Assembly (NCBI GenBank): GCA_910578065.1
Contig: CAJTPB010000012.1
Location: 1 to 60,904 of the forward strand
Origin: an uncultured Christensenella sp.
Lineage (GTDB): Bacteria; Bacillota; Clostridia; Christensenellales; Borkfalkiaceae
Length of the DNA stretch: 60,904 nucleotides
Reading direction: 5' to 3'
Under the pieces are notes generated by a model that made no database searches, was not told the DNA's origin, and saw nothing but the letters and a program-made list of their open reading frames with translations. Positions 25,740 to 34,494 of the stretch are shown here, piece after piece (positions within the stretch are counted from its first letter, which is position 1; each line of letters begins with the position of its first letter). The position numbers and the translations under genes are program-made.

Positions 25740-26537
25740 TTATCCGATTTTTTCCGTTATTTTACGAAAGAAACCGTTTTTATCCCTCGTTAAAAATGCA
25801 GCGCAACGCGGAGATTTCCGCACCGTAAGCGTATCGTTCGCGCTTGCTTCGCCGATAAATTTCCCGTCACCGTACAATTCCAACGTGCAATCACGATCGG
25901 TAAAGCGAAAAGAAAGCGTACACGAATCGGAATAAGCGATCGGGCGGCTTCTTAACGAAAAAGCGCATACGGGCGTGATCAAAAAGGCGGCGCAATCGGG
26001 CGCCAAAATATTTCCGCCCGCCGAAAGCGAATAGGCTGTCGAGCCGGTCGGGGTGCAAACAATTAAACCGTCCGCACGCAATTCCCCCGCGTCGCTTCCG
26101 TCGATATCAACGCAAAAAGTTGCAATTTGCGCGTTCGGCTTACCCGATACGCGGCGATGCAACAGCATTTCGTTTAAACAATGCGTTTTGACGCCGTTAA
26201 AATCCAGTTCGAGCATAGAACGCCGTACAACGGGGCAAGCAGGATCGAGCGCAAGCGAAACCGCCTGCATATAATCTTCGCGCTCGAATTCGGTTAAAAA
26301 TCCGCGGGTGCCGAAGTTTACACCTACAAGCGGGATCTTCTGTTCGGAAGAGGCGTGCGCGGCATTTAATATTGTGCCGTCGCCGCCGAGCACGATAAGC
26401 CTGTCTACCCCCGCGATCTCTTCCGGAGAACGGAAAATAACCGCCTCATTTTTGCGGCGGCTGATCTCTTCCGAAAGTTCCGTAACGACCGTTTGATCAG
26501 GAACTTTTTTCTCTTTATAGAAGATTCCGACCTTCAT
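25740..26537 (-). CDS. nadK: NAD kinase
   Basis: Phosphorylates NAD to NADP. The 265-residue protein has the GGDGT motif (LIVLGGDGTIL), NFGTRGFLTEF, the NE motif in CLNEMLLHR, and the diagnostic DGLIVCTPTGSTAYSLSAGG. The start at MKVGIF (26537) is the family start. An in-frame ATG ten codons upstream lies between the -35 and -10 of the promoter and cannot be transcribed from it. No Shine-Dalgarno is seen, and the predicted transcript would start about 3 nt before the ATG. Confidence 0.93.
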   Translation of the reverse strand: MKVGIFYKEKKVPDQTVVTELSEEISRRKNEAVIFRSPEEIAGVDRLIVLGGDGTILNAAHASSEQKIPLVGVNFGTRGFLTEFEREDYMQAVSLALDPACPVVRRSMLELDFNGVKTHCLNEMLLHRRVSGKPNAQIATFCVDIDGSDAGELRADGLIVCTPTGSTAYSLSAGGNILAPDCAAFLITPVCAFSLRSRPIAYSDSCTLSFRFTDRDCTLELYGDGKFIGEASANDTLTVRKSPRCAAFLTRDKNGFFRKITEKIG

Positions 26538-26546
26538 AACGCAATT

Positions 26547-26575
26547 ATTATATACGGAATTTTGCATAATTGCAA
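26547..26575 (-). promoter_or_regulatory. Promoter of nadK-argR-recN
   Basis: Minus strand TTGCAA (26575-26570), 17-nt spacer, TATAAT (26552-26547). The -10 ends only 9 nt before the nadK ATG, so the message would be leaderless or nearly so. Confidence 0.65.
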
Positions 26576-26642
26576 CTATTTTACTGTATATATAGAAAAT
26601 ATTTTTATATTATTCACAACAGCCATTCGTTTGCAAATAAAA

Positions 26643-26674
26643 AAATGCGTTTTAAGTTTCCCCTAAACGCATTT
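26643..26674 (-). terminator. Terminator of the tlyA end of the dxs operon
   Basis: A 10-bp AAATGCGTTT/AAACGCATTT stem with a 12-nt loop is followed by TTTTATTT on the minus strand. It separates tlyA from nadK. Confidence 0.85.
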
Positions 26675-26735
26675 GCTTTATCATACTATTTCTAATCGCT
26701 TTTCTAAATCACAACGGTCCGAAAACGGCATTGTT

Positions 26736-27497
26736 TTATTTCAAACTTTCCGCGCGGGAAACAAACGCTTCTTGCGAAATCGGCGTGCCGTTTTTTTGTA
26801 AAAGAGCGACGTATTCGATATTTTTCTTTTCCCGCAAAGGAGCGTTTACAACGTTGATCGGCGCAAGGGAAAGACTGTTTGCGCAATCGTAAATTTCCCG
26901 CAATACTTGTCCGTGAAATTTTTTCGGAACGATGCCGCCCTTTCCGATTTTTTCACGCCCCGCTTCGAACTGCGGTTTGATTAAAACAAACGCTTTTCCG
27001 TCGTCCGGCAGCAAAGCGGAAACGGCGGGCAATATCAGCTTTAACGAAATAAAACTAACGTCGGAAACAACGCCGTCGAGCGGGCGCGAAAAACTCTCTT
27101 TGGTCAAATAGCGGGCATTTGTACGATCCATTACCGTTACGCGATCGTCGTTTTTCACTTTGGGATCGAGCAAACTTTCGCCAACGTCTACGCAAAAAAC
27201 GTGTTTCGCGCCGTTCTGCAACAGGCAATCGGTAAAGCCCCCCGTACTAGCGCCGATATCCGCATACGTTTTACCTTGTACGCCTTCCGAAAAGGCAGAC
27301 AACGCGCGGGAAAGTTTGTATCCGCCGTTAGAAACGAACTGCTCCGCTTCTTCTATCAAAACGAAAGAATCCGTTTCGCAAACTTCGTCGGAAGGTTTTA
27401 ACTGTTTTCCGCCTCGCCGGACAAGCCCTTTTGCAAGTGCTTCCGCGGCTTTGGTGCGCGAGCCGAACCGTTCTGCAAAAAATTTATCCGCGCGCAT
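26736..27497 (-). CDS. tlyA: TlyA family rRNA 2'-O-methyltransferase
   Basis: RNA methyltransferase (often called hemolysin A) that modifies 16S and/or 23S rRNA riboses. The 253-residue protein has an S4 RNA-binding domain (about 1-60) and an FtsJ/RrmJ-type SAM domain with YADIGASTGGFTDCLL. The catalytic K-D-K-E set is plausible, with Asp in VSDVSFISL and Lys in FVLIKPQFEAG. The first 14 nt overlap the end of dxs. The order ispA-dxs-tlyA is standard for Clostridia. Confidence 0.93.
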   Translation of the reverse strand: MRADKFFAERFGSRTKAAEALAKGLVRRGGKQLKPSDEVCETDSFVLIEEAEQFVSNGGYKLSRALSAFSEGVQGKTYADIGASTGGFTDCLLQNGAKHVFCVDVGESLLDPKVKNDDRVTVMDRTNARYLTKESFSRPLDGVVSDVSFISLKLILPAVSALLPDDGKAFVLIKPQFEAGREKIGKGGIVPKKFHGQVLREIYDCANSLSLAPINVVNAPLREKKNIEYVALLQKNGTPISQEAFVSRAESLK

Positions 27498-29211
27498 AAC
27501 ACTCTTTCAAATAACGGAATATTTCTTCTTTTTCTACGCCGAACCGCTCCGCGAGCGCGCCCGCTTCGCCGTGCGGAATAAATTCGTCGCGGTAAGCAAA
27601 ATTCCGAATCACCTTTCCGCGATTCAAATAAAAGCGGTCGATTGCGTCGCCTAATCCGCCGATCGCTACGTTATCTTCGATCGTAACGACATATTTTTGC
27701 GGCAGCGAAAGCAACAGTGCTTCGTCTAACGGTTTTAAAAAACGCGCGTTTACAATCGTAAAATCGAATCCTTCTTTTTGTGCACGGCGCAGCAAATTTT
27801 CTGCCGCGGCAAGCGGAATTTCCCCCGCCGCGATAATTGCTATGTCTGAAATACTACTATGAATCAGTTCGAATTTTCCAATTTCAATGGGTAAAACGCA
27901 CCCCTTTCCCTTTTTTCCCGCCCGCGGATAACGAATTGCCAGCGGCGCATTATAATCTTTACTCATACGGAGCATTCCGCGAAACTCGTCTTCGTCTTTG
28001 GGGATCGCAACCGTTAAATTGGGGATCAAAGAGAGATAGGATAAATCGAACACCCCTTGGTGCGTTTCCCCGTCCGCGCCCGTAATGCCCGATCGGTCGA
28101 TACAAAAGGTGACGGGAAGATTCTGCCCGCAAACATCGTGAATGAGCTCGTCGAACGCGCGCTGTAAAAAGGTGGAATAAATCGCGTAATACGGCTTCAT
28201 TCCCTCCGTCGCCATCGCGGCGCACAGGACGGAAGCATGCTCTTCGCAGATCCCTACGTCGAACGCGCGTTCGGGAAAGCGCTCGAAAAATCCGCGCAGA
28301 CCCAAACTGTCCGTCATTGCAGCCGTTACCGCAACAATGCGGCGGTCGCCCTCCGCAAGCGCGGTAAGTTCTCCCCCCAAAACAGAAGCGTATTCCACCC
28401 TGTCATCCTCCTGCTTGGGCGAAACGCCGTGCGTGCGGTCGGGCGCAGATTCGCAAAAGGGATGCCCCCGCCCTTTCTGTGTGGAAACGTGCAGCAACAC
28501 GCTGCCCGACTTTAATTTTTCTTTGGCGATTTTCAGTGCGTCACACATGTCTTCTACGTCGTTTCCGTCGTAAACGCCCATGTATTGCAAGCCGAATTGC
28601 TCGAATAAAGCAATATCGTTGCGGCAAAAACTGCCTTCCGTTTTAATTTCGTCGAGCACTTCGTGAACCCCCCCGACGGTAGGCGAAATAGACATGCCGT
28701 TGTCGTTTAAAAGGATCAAGACGGAAGTATGTAAAATTTTAAGGCTGTTTAACGCCTCATAAATCAAACCGTTGTTAAACGATCCGTCGCCGATCAGCGC
28801 AACGACGGAAAAGGTTTCCCCTTTTAAATCGCGCGCCTTTGCAATGCCGAGCGCGGCGGAAAGCGCCGTTCCCGCATGCCCCGTATCGTAACAGTCGTAT
28901 TCGCTTTCCGTCCGTTTGGGAAAGCCCGAAAGTCCGCCCTCGCGGCGCAGCGTATGAAAGCGATCTGCCCGCCCGGAAAGCAATTTGTGCGTATAGCATT
29001 GGTGCCCTACGTCGAACACGATTTTGTCGTTCGGGAAATCAAACGTTTTATGCAGCGCAACGGTCAGTTCCACCGCGCCCAAGTTGGAAGACAAATGTCC
29101 GCCGCAAACGGCAACCGTTTCGCATATTTCCGCGCGGATCTCTTCGCACCATTTTTTCAGTTGAAGGGAAGACGCCGCTTTTAACGCTTCCCCGTTGATT
29201 TCGATCGCCAT
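27484..29211 (-). CDS. dxs: 1-deoxy-D-xylulose-5-phosphate synthase
   Basis: First enzyme of the MEP isoprenoid pathway; joins pyruvate and glyceraldehyde-3-phosphate using thiamine diphosphate. Motifs: HLSSNLGAVELTVALH, VFDVGHQCYTHKLL, the ThDP motif IGDGSFNNGLIYEALN, the catalytic Glu of CEEHAS and DRSGITGADGETHQG. At 575 residues it is about 45 shorter than the well-studied enzymes, and the ThDP motif reads SFNNG rather than LTGG. This fits the short Clostridia form. It lies 35 nt after ispA. Confidence 0.93.
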   Translation of the reverse strand: MAIEINGEALKAASSLQLKKWCEEIRAEICETVAVCGGHLSSNLGAVELTVALHKTFDFPNDKIVFDVGHQCYTHKLLSGRADRFHTLRREGGLSGFPKRTESEYDCYDTGHAGTALSAALGIAKARDLKGETFSVVALIGDGSFNNGLIYEALNSLKILHTSVLILLNDNGMSISPTVGGVHEVLDEIKTEGSFCRNDIALFEQFGLQYMGVYDGNDVEDMCDALKIAKEKLKSGSVLLHVSTQKGRGHPFCESAPDRTHGVSPKQEDDRVEYASVLGGELTALAEGDRRIVAVTAAMTDSLGLRGFFERFPERAFDVGICEEHASVLCAAMATEGMKPYYAIYSTFLQRAFDELIHDVCGQNLPVTFCIDRSGITGADGETHQGVFDLSYLSLIPNLTVAIPKDEDEFRGMLRMSKDYNAPLAIRYPRAGKKGKGCVLPIEIGKFELIHSSISDIAIIAAGEIPLAAAENLLRRAQKEGFDFTIVNARFLKPLDEALLLSLPQKYVVTIEDNVAIGGLGDAIDRFYLNRGKVIRNFAYRDEFIPHGEAGALAERFGVEKEEIFRYLKECYARG

Positions 29212-29246
29212 CGGCTGTTTTTCGGCGCGCAGAACGCCCTATCCTT

Positions 29247-30122
29247 TTATTTATTTCTTTTTCGAACAAAATCCACAAATCCGCAAAAGAATGCGGCGTT
29301 TTCCGAAAATCCTTCTAAAATACCGTAACACTTTTCCGCGAGCAAATCGCATTGCAATTCGGAAGCGTGCAGTCCGTAAACTTTTACGCTTGTCAGTTTG
29401 TTTTCCGCTTTGTCTTTGCCAAGCGTTTTTCCTACGGCGGCGCCGTCGCCCTTCTCGTCTAAAATATCGTCCGTCATTTGAAAGAGCAAACCGAGCGCTT
29501 CGCCGAACCGCTCCATTTCGAAATAATATTTATCGGCAAGAACGGAAGCCATAACGAGGGGCGCGGAAATCAGTTTTCCCGTTTTCCGCTCGTAAATAAA
29601 TTCGAGTTCCGCCGCGCCCGCGTCTTGCGCGCCGCTGTAAAGCAAATCGGCGGATTGCCCTGCGATCATGCCGTCCGCGCCCGCCGCATCGCACAAATAA
29701 CGCGCGGCGCGAAGATATTTTTCTCCCCTTGCGCTTGCCGCAAACAAAATCGAATATGCGGTGTTCAACAGCGCGTCGCCCGCCAAAATCGCGTTCGCTT
29801 CTCCAAACGCTTTATGGCTGGATGGCTTTCCGCGGCGAAAATCGTCGTTGTCCATTGCGGGCAAATCGTCGTGGATCAGCGAATAGGTGTGGATCATCTC
29901 GATCGCAATCGCTATATCCAGCTCGTTTTTCCAATTTAGCCCGAATAAATCGAGCGCAGATAAAAAGAGAACGGGGCGCACGCGCTTTCCGCCCAACAGC
30001 AAACTGTAACGCATGCTTTCCGTTAAGACGTTCGGGCAGTAGTTCATCTTTGCACAGTACTCTTTTAACGCGCTTTCGAACGCTTGTGCATATTCGTTGT
30101 ATTGTTCTTCGAATGATTTCAT
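29247..30122 (-). CDS. ispA: Polyprenyl (farnesyl/geranylgeranyl) diphosphate synthase
   Basis: Chain-elongating prenyltransferase of 291 residues that condenses isopentenyl and dimethylallyl diphosphates. The first Asp-rich motif is DDLPAMDNDD in HDDLPAMDNDDFRRG, and the second is QMTDDILDEKGD. GGKRVRPVL is also clear. The family start MKSFEEQ at 30122 is 1 nt after the folD stop; the longer frame to 30158 lies in folD. Its product feeds undecaprenyl and quinone synthesis, together with Dxs next door. Confidence 0.93.
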   Translation of the reverse strand: MKSFEEQYNEYAQAFESALKEYCAKMNYCPNVLTESMRYSLLLGGKRVRPVLFLSALDLFGLNWKNELDIAIAIEMIHTYSLIHDDLPAMDNDDFRRGKPSSHKAFGEANAILAGDALLNTAYSILFAASARGEKYLRAARYLCDAAGADGMIAGQSADLLYSGAQDAGAAELEFIYERKTGKLISAPLVMASVLADKYYFEMERFGEALGLLFQMTDDILDEKGDGAAVGKTLGKDKAENKLTSVKVYGLHASELQCDLLAEKCYGILEGFSENAAFFCGFVDFVRKRNK

Positions 30123-30123
30123 G

Positions 30124-30969
30124 TTATTCTTCCGTCCGTTCTGCGGCTTCGCACACATTATTCAGCAGCATAGCGATCGTCATAGGTCCAACGCCGCCGG
30201 GAACGGGCGTAATGTAAGAAGCCTTTTTTTGCACTTCCGCAAAATCAACGTCGCCGCACAATCCGTTTTCGTCGCGGTTCATGCCTACGTCTACGACGAT
30301 TGCGTTTTCTTTTACCATGTCGGCGGTAATAAACTTAGCCTTACCGATCGCCGCGATCAAAATATCGGCGTTTCGGCATTCCTCTTTTAAGTTTTGCGTT
30401 TTGGAATGGCACACGGTAACGGTCGCATCGGCGTTCAGCAACAGCATTGCCATCGGCTTTCCGACAATGTTGCTTCTGCCCACAACGACGGCGCGCTTGC
30501 CCGCCACCGAAACGCCGTAGCGCTTTAAAAGTTCCATAACTCCCAACGGCGTACACGCGACGATCGCCTTTTTTCCCAAAGCGAGCGAGCCGATATTGTT
30601 CTCGGAAAATCCGTCTATGTCCTTTTCGGCGGGGATTTTTGCGAGGATCTTTTCCGCATCCAAACCGTTCGGCAAAGGAAGCTGCACCAAAATGCCGTGC
30701 ACCTGTTTATTTTCGGCAAGCGATGAAACCAGCTCTTCCGCGTCCTTTTGCGAAGTACTCTGCGGCAAATAATAGGCAAACGAGCGAATGCCCGCTTCTT
30801 CGCACGCTTTTATTTTATTGCGCACGTACACTTGCGAAGCGGGATTTTCCCCGATCAGCACTACTGCCAGCCCGACGGGATAACCGCGCTTTACCAAAAA
30901 ACGATCTGCGCGCCCCTTTATTTCCGCCCGAATCTGCGCGGCGGTTTCCTTTCCGTTTAACAGTGTCAT
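30124..30969 (-). CDS. folD: Methylenetetrahydrofolate dehydrogenase/cyclohydrolase
   Basis: Bifunctional one-carbon enzyme, 281 residues. Motifs: YVRNKIKACEEAGI with the catalytic Lys, LVQLPLPNGLDAEKIL, and the nucleotide loop VVVGRSNIVGKP, followed by the C-terminal TPVPGGVGPMTIAML. The ATG at 30969 overlaps the nusB stop as ATGA, so the extended frame to 31086 is not used. In most Firmicutes xseA and xseB follow folD; here ispA follows at once. Confidence 0.95.
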   Translation of the reverse strand: MTLLNGKETAAQIRAEIKGRADRFLVKRGYPVGLAVVLIGENPASQVYVRNKIKACEEAGIRSFAYYLPQSTSQKDAEELVSSLAENKQVHGILVQLPLPNGLDAEKILAKIPAEKDIDGFSENNIGSLALGKKAIVACTPLGVMELLKRYGVSVAGKRAVVVGRSNIVGKPMAMLLLNADATVTVCHSKTQNLKEECRNADILIAAIGKAKFITADMVKENAIVVDVGMNRDENGLCGDVDFAEVQKKASYITPVPGGVGPMTIAMLLNNVCEAAERTEE

Positions 30970-31358
30970 GAATTGATCACCCCCGCAAGCACGCCGTTTA
31001 CAAAGTTTGCGGAATTTTCCGTGGAAAATTTCCGCGCCAGCCCGACGGCTTCGTTTACGGAAACGACGGGCGGCACCTCTTTGCAATAATTGATTTCCGC
31101 CAAGGCGAGCAAAAGGATCGCCCTGTCCGCGGGATAGATGCGGTATTCCGCAAACCGTTCGACGCGCTCGTTCATCACGGCGGAAAGTTCTTGCCGATGT
31201 TCTGCAACCAAACGGACGAGATCGAGCGCAAAGGCGCGCTCCTCCTCGCTTAAATTTGCTTTTTTACATACCGACGCTTGAAATTTTTCGTCGCAATCCC
31301 CGTTGAATTGCTGCGAAAAGATAATTTTGAACGCCGCTTCTCTTGCATCGCTTCTCAT
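30966..31358 (-). CDS. nusB: Transcription antitermination factor NusB
   Basis: All-helical RNA-binding protein (130 residues) that binds BoxA with NusE/S10 in rRNA antitermination. Recognisable by the N-terminal REAAFKIIFSQQF and the C-terminal VSVNEAVGLARKFSTENSANFVNGVL. It is 58 nt after asp23, in the conserved order asp23-nusB-folD. Start ATG with AGGGT upstream. Confidence 0.95.
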   Translation of the reverse strand: MRSDAREAAFKIIFSQQFNGDCDEKFQASVCKKANLSEEERAFALDLVRLVAEHRQELSAVMNERVERFAEYRIYPADRAILLLALAEINYCKEVPPVVSVNEAVGLARKFSTENSANFVNGVLAGVINS

Positions 31359-31416
31359 GTTTTACCCTCGTTTATGATAAATTCCCCCTCCGTTAAGGAA
31401 AGGGAAATTTTTCGTC

Positions 31417-31809
31417 TTACTTGTTTTCTTCGCCGTTTTCCGCATTCGCGCCGTCCGCTTCCTCTGCGGAAACGGGTACGGAAGTTGCCGCGGGAAACAC
31501 CACGCTTTGAACGTGAACGTCCACTTTTGCAATTTTATATTTCGTCATCGATTCGACCATCTGCTTGATCGACTGCTGAATGCGGTAAGCAAGTTCGGGG
31601 ACCTTATAACCGTAGTGCGCGATAACGGAAATATCCACAAACACGCCTTCTTTTTCGAAGCACAGTTTAATGCCCTTTCCCTTGGAAGGCACCAGTTCGA
31701 TCCCTTCCGTTTCCTGCAAACTCAGCACGACGATTCCGCTAACGATATCGGAATTATACGTAATTTTTCCCTTTTGTTTTCCGTTCGGGTTGTATTTGAT
31801 GCTCGCCAT
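31417..31809 (-). CDS. Asp23/Gls24 family protein (YqhY-like)
   Basis: A 130-residue protein with the Asp23/Gls24 fold (about 12-110). In Bacillus the homologue YqhY, next to nusB, has been linked to control of acetyl-CoA carboxylase. Pattern features are ITYNSDIVSGIVVLSLQETEGIEL and the conserved DISVIAHYGYKVPELAYRIQ start of the amphipathic helix. The C-terminal 20 residues are Ala/Glu-rich and probably disordered. An AAGGAGCG site lies 6 nt before the ATG. Confidence 0.9.
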   Translation of the reverse strand: MASIKYNPNGKQKGKITYNSDIVSGIVVLSLQETEGIELVPSKGKGIKLCFEKEGVFVDISVIAHYGYKVPELAYRIQQSIKQMVESMTKYKIAKVDVHVQSVVFPAATSVPVSAEEADGANAENGEENK

Positions 31810-31870
31810 AATACGCTCCTTCCTCTTACGGAAGCTCGAAAAGCATTTGCCGTAAGTTTTAATCGGCTTT

Positions 31871-31899
31871 ATTATAGCACATCTTTTTAGAATTTACCA
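31871..31899 (-). promoter_or_regulatory. Candidate promoter upstream of asp23
   Basis: Minus strand TGGTAA (31899-31894), 17 nt, TATAAT (31876-31871). The -35 is weak. The 60-nt leader contains a 7-bp CTTACGG/CCGTAAG stem with a long loop just before the ribosome-binding site, which might affect initiation. Confidence 0.5.
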
Positions 31900-31908
31900 C
31901 TGTTTTTA

Positions 31909-32397
31909 TTAACTTTCTGCGTAAACAGGCATAATAATGATGTTTCCGGAAGTGATACCCGTTTCGTTCTTTAACATTTTATAAATGGAAAGCGCCGAAT
32001 CGTAGGTAAGTTCGCTGGAATTGATGAATACGTTCACGTTGTTCGATTCGTATCCGATCGAAACGACTGCATCGGAAAATCCGAGCGATTTGATCATGGT
32101 TTCGATAACGAGTTCGTCTTCCATAATGCCTACCATTTTCTGCTTCATGGCAGCCGCTTCTTTGTACTCTTCGCTTTCGATATCGGCAACTGCAAGCACG
32201 CCGTCAAGCTGAACGAATTCTTCGTTGCGCGTCGTCGTGCGTTCGGAACGGTAAGAAGTGAAGTAATTTGCAGGCTTGGATTCACCGCCTGCGGTCGTCG
32301 TGCTTCTCGTTCCCGCAAGCACAAAGTTGAAGATTGCCGTTACTGCAAGCAGTAATACCAAAGTTGACATTAGTGCGATTTTTTTAGCGTTGGTCAT
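31909..32397 (-). CDS. spoIIIAH: Stage III sporulation protein AH
   Basis: Mother-cell membrane protein that meets forespore SpoIIQ and forms the channel ring between the two cells. The 162-residue protein has one N-terminal membrane segment (about 7-28), a linker and a YscJ/FliF-like ring-building domain at the C-terminus (about 95-160), seen in EDELVIETMIKSLGFSDAVVSIG. The ATG at 32397 has AAAGGAGAT 6 nt upstream; an extended frame to 32460 is rejected. Last gene of the spoIIIA operon. Confidence 0.92.
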   Translation of the reverse strand: MTNAKKIALMSTLVLLLAVTAIFNFVLAGTRSTTTAGGESKPANYFTSYRSERTTTRNEEFVQLDGVLAVADIESEEYKEAAAMKQKMVGIMEDELVIETMIKSLGFSDAVVSIGYESNNVNVFINSSELTYDSALSIYKMLKNETGITSGNIIIMPVYAES

Positions 32398-32464
32398 AAT
32401 CTTATCTCCTTTTACTGATATCTTTTTTCCGTCCGTTCCGCCCTGCGGAGCCGTACGCAATTAC

Positions 32465-32827
32465 CTATTTATCCTTAGAGGGATACACTTGCACGTTCCC
32501 CCTTGCAATATTGAGCGCCGCCGCAGTTACTTCCGCAACGCGCATTCTCGTTAGCAGGCTGTCCGCCCCCTCGAACACAACGACGGCGCTTACGGGCGCG
32601 CCTTCTTCGCCGTTGATCAGTACGGTAACGCCGCCTACTCCTTCGATCCGTTCGAGCACGGTGCAAAGTCTGCTTTCCGCTTCGGTCGGCTGATAGGCGG
32701 AAGCGGACTTTTTTTCGCCCCCGAAGAAAACCGCCCACACCGCGACCAGAAGCAAAAGCGCCAACCCGCCGATCGTCGCCGCGCGCACCGCTTTGTTGGA
32801 AAAAAGCTTTTTCAGTTCCGCTTTCAT
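32465..32827 (-). CDS. spoIIIAG: Stage III sporulation protein AG
   Basis: Single-pass membrane protein that forms a large ring in the SpoIIIA-SpoIIQ complex. At 120 residues it is much shorter than the Bacillus protein (229), keeping a membrane segment (about 16-36) and the C-terminal ring-building domain (about 50-115). The start overlaps the spoIIIAF stop as ATGA, showing translational coupling. Confidence 0.88.
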   Translation of the reverse strand: MKAELKKLFSNKAVRAATIGGLALLLLVAVWAVFFGGEKKSASAYQPTEAESRLCTVLERIEGVGGVTVLINGEEGAPVSAVVVFEGADSLLTRMRVAEVTAAALNIARGNVQVYPSKDK

Positions 32828-33279
32828 ACAACCTCCGTTTCGCAGCGATACGACTTTTCAAGCGTCCGTTTGATTTCGCCTATGATATCTATATGAGCCT
32901 CAGGCGGATTTATTCCGAAATCTTTCACCTCTACCGCAACCTTTTTGACGGAAAATGGCGAATCGCCTTCGCAAGATACGCAAACTTCCGCTTTTACGGA
33001 AAATTCCTCTTGCAGATATACAGTGATTTTTTCCGCTTCCCCCCGCTCGGCGAGCGCGGCGCACGTTTGCATATAATCGCCGTCCGTCTGAAAAACGGCG
33101 GGCGTAAACTCAAATCCCTTTCCTTCCGCAAACGAGGTAAACGGCGCAATCAACACGGCAAGACATGCAAGTTTGGTAATCCCGCGGATGAACTTTCCCA
33201 TTCTTCCGCTCGGGGCGATCATCGTCACCACGGCGGACAGCAGAATGATACCCGCAATACTTAATATGTATCCGCTCAT
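32824..33279 (-). CDS. spoIIIAF: Stage III sporulation protein AF
   Basis: A 151-residue membrane protein with two N-terminal membrane segments (about 3-20 and 32-50) and a C-terminal ring-building-like domain ending GEIKRTLEKSYRCETEVV. The ATG at 33279 shares one base with the spoIIIAE stop (TGATG). A longer reading frame to 33717 is an antiframe of spoIIIAE and is not used. Confidence 0.9.
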   Translation of the reverse strand: MSGYILSIAGIILLSAVVTMIAPSGRMGKFIRGITKLACLAVLIAPFTSFAEGKGFEFTPAVFQTDGDYMQTCAALAERGEAEKITVYLQEEFSVKAEVCVSCEGDSPFSVKKVAVEVKDFGINPPEAHIDIIGEIKRTLEKSYRCETEVV

Positions 33280-34494
33280 CAGAATATGACCCCCGAAGAA
33301 CAAATCAACAGCAACAGCGTTAAAAAGTACAAAAACGCGACGCACAAAATTCCCGCGATAAAATACCCCATATCCCCCGCAAGATGCCCCAAAAATGCGG
33401 AAGTTTTTCCGCCGACCGGTTCTGTCGCCGCGGCGGCGAGGCGTAAAAACAACTGAAACACCACGAGCAGCACAAGCGGGCGCAGCAGCGTGGCGAACAG
33501 CATAAACACGGCAAACGAACCGAGCGCGTTTTTGATGAGCGCGCTGCCTGCAAGCACTAAATCGAGCCCGCCCGATAAAAAACCGCCTACAATGGGAACG
33601 GAAGAGGACACGGCGTATTTTGCGGCGCGCAGGGAAATGCCGTCGTACTGCGCAGAAGTGATTCCTTGAATGGTCAAAAACAAGCTGAAAAGCCCGAGCG
33701 ACAGCCCGATCAACCATTTGCTTACGCTTTTAAACAGTTCACCCAATTTTTCCGTTCTTACGTCGTTGGATAAATTCCCCACAAAGGCGAGCACGATTAT
33801 CATTACGGCGGCAGGAAGCACGACGACGGAAAACAATTCGGTGATCGCCCCGCTCATAAAAGCCACGGCGGTAGACGGCGGCGGAAACCGCCCCGCCGCT
33901 TCCCGCCATTAAAGTGATCAGCAGCGGATAAACAAGTTCCATTTGCCGCTGCATCTGCGACAATGCGGAAAAACCGGCGTTTAATACGGTAATTAAGCAC
34001 GATAGCGTTACGCTTCCTACCGAAATATAGCCGACAAAGTGTATTATGTCAGACATAGAACTTTGCAAAAAACCGCTTTTTGCCGAATTTAAGATACCGC
34101 ATACGAGCGAAACGGCTAAAATAAGCACAAACGCGGGCAGCAGCATTTTCCCCTCTTCCCATACAAGGGCAAGAACGGAATCGAAAAGCGAAGAATAATC
34201 GAGCGAAAAATCCCCGTTGATCACGCTTGCAAGTTTTTCTTTTAACGACGTTCCTTGAAATTGCGAAAGCGAATCGAGATACGCCTGCAAGTCTTTTAAA
34301 TCGAGGGAAGCAAGCAATTCTTCGATGCTCTGTTCCAGCTTTTCCTGCCCTTCAGAATCGGCTTCTTCCGCATGTGAAGAAACCGCGTTTACGGGAAGCA
34401 GAAACAAAATCAGAAACAGAACGGCGATCAAAATGAACAACTTCCGCTTGCGGGAATAGAAGCGCCGTTCAGGACGCGCAAAATACCCCGTCAT
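33279..34494 (-). pseudogene. spoIIIAE: Stage III sporulation protein AE, split by a frameshift
   Basis: SpoIIIAE is a polytopic membrane protein of the feeding-channel complex, normally about 400 residues. Here the first half (signal peptide and about 200 residues, starting MTGYFARPERR at 34494 and overlapping the spoIIIAD stop as ATGA) reads in one frame to LMAGSGGAVSAAV. The rest, AFMSGAITELFSVVVLP through to the stop at 33279, reads in another frame. The total of 1216 nt is one more than a multiple of three, so one extra base or two missing bases near 33870-33885 explain it. Both halves keep family-like sequence, so the change is recent, an assembly error in a GCCGCC-rich tract, or a programmed slip. 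All other spoIIIA genes are intact. Confidence 0.85.

Noticed and set aside
31376..31412. Imperfect hairpin between asp23 and nusB as a terminator
   Set aside because: The stem has several mismatches and the T-run is on the wrong (plus) strand; the genes are probably co-transcribed.
33280..33717. Upstream extension of the spoIIIAF frame to 297 codons
   Set aside because: The extension overlaps spoIIIAE in a different frame and has Arg/His-rich shadow composition. The ATG at 33279 gives the family length.
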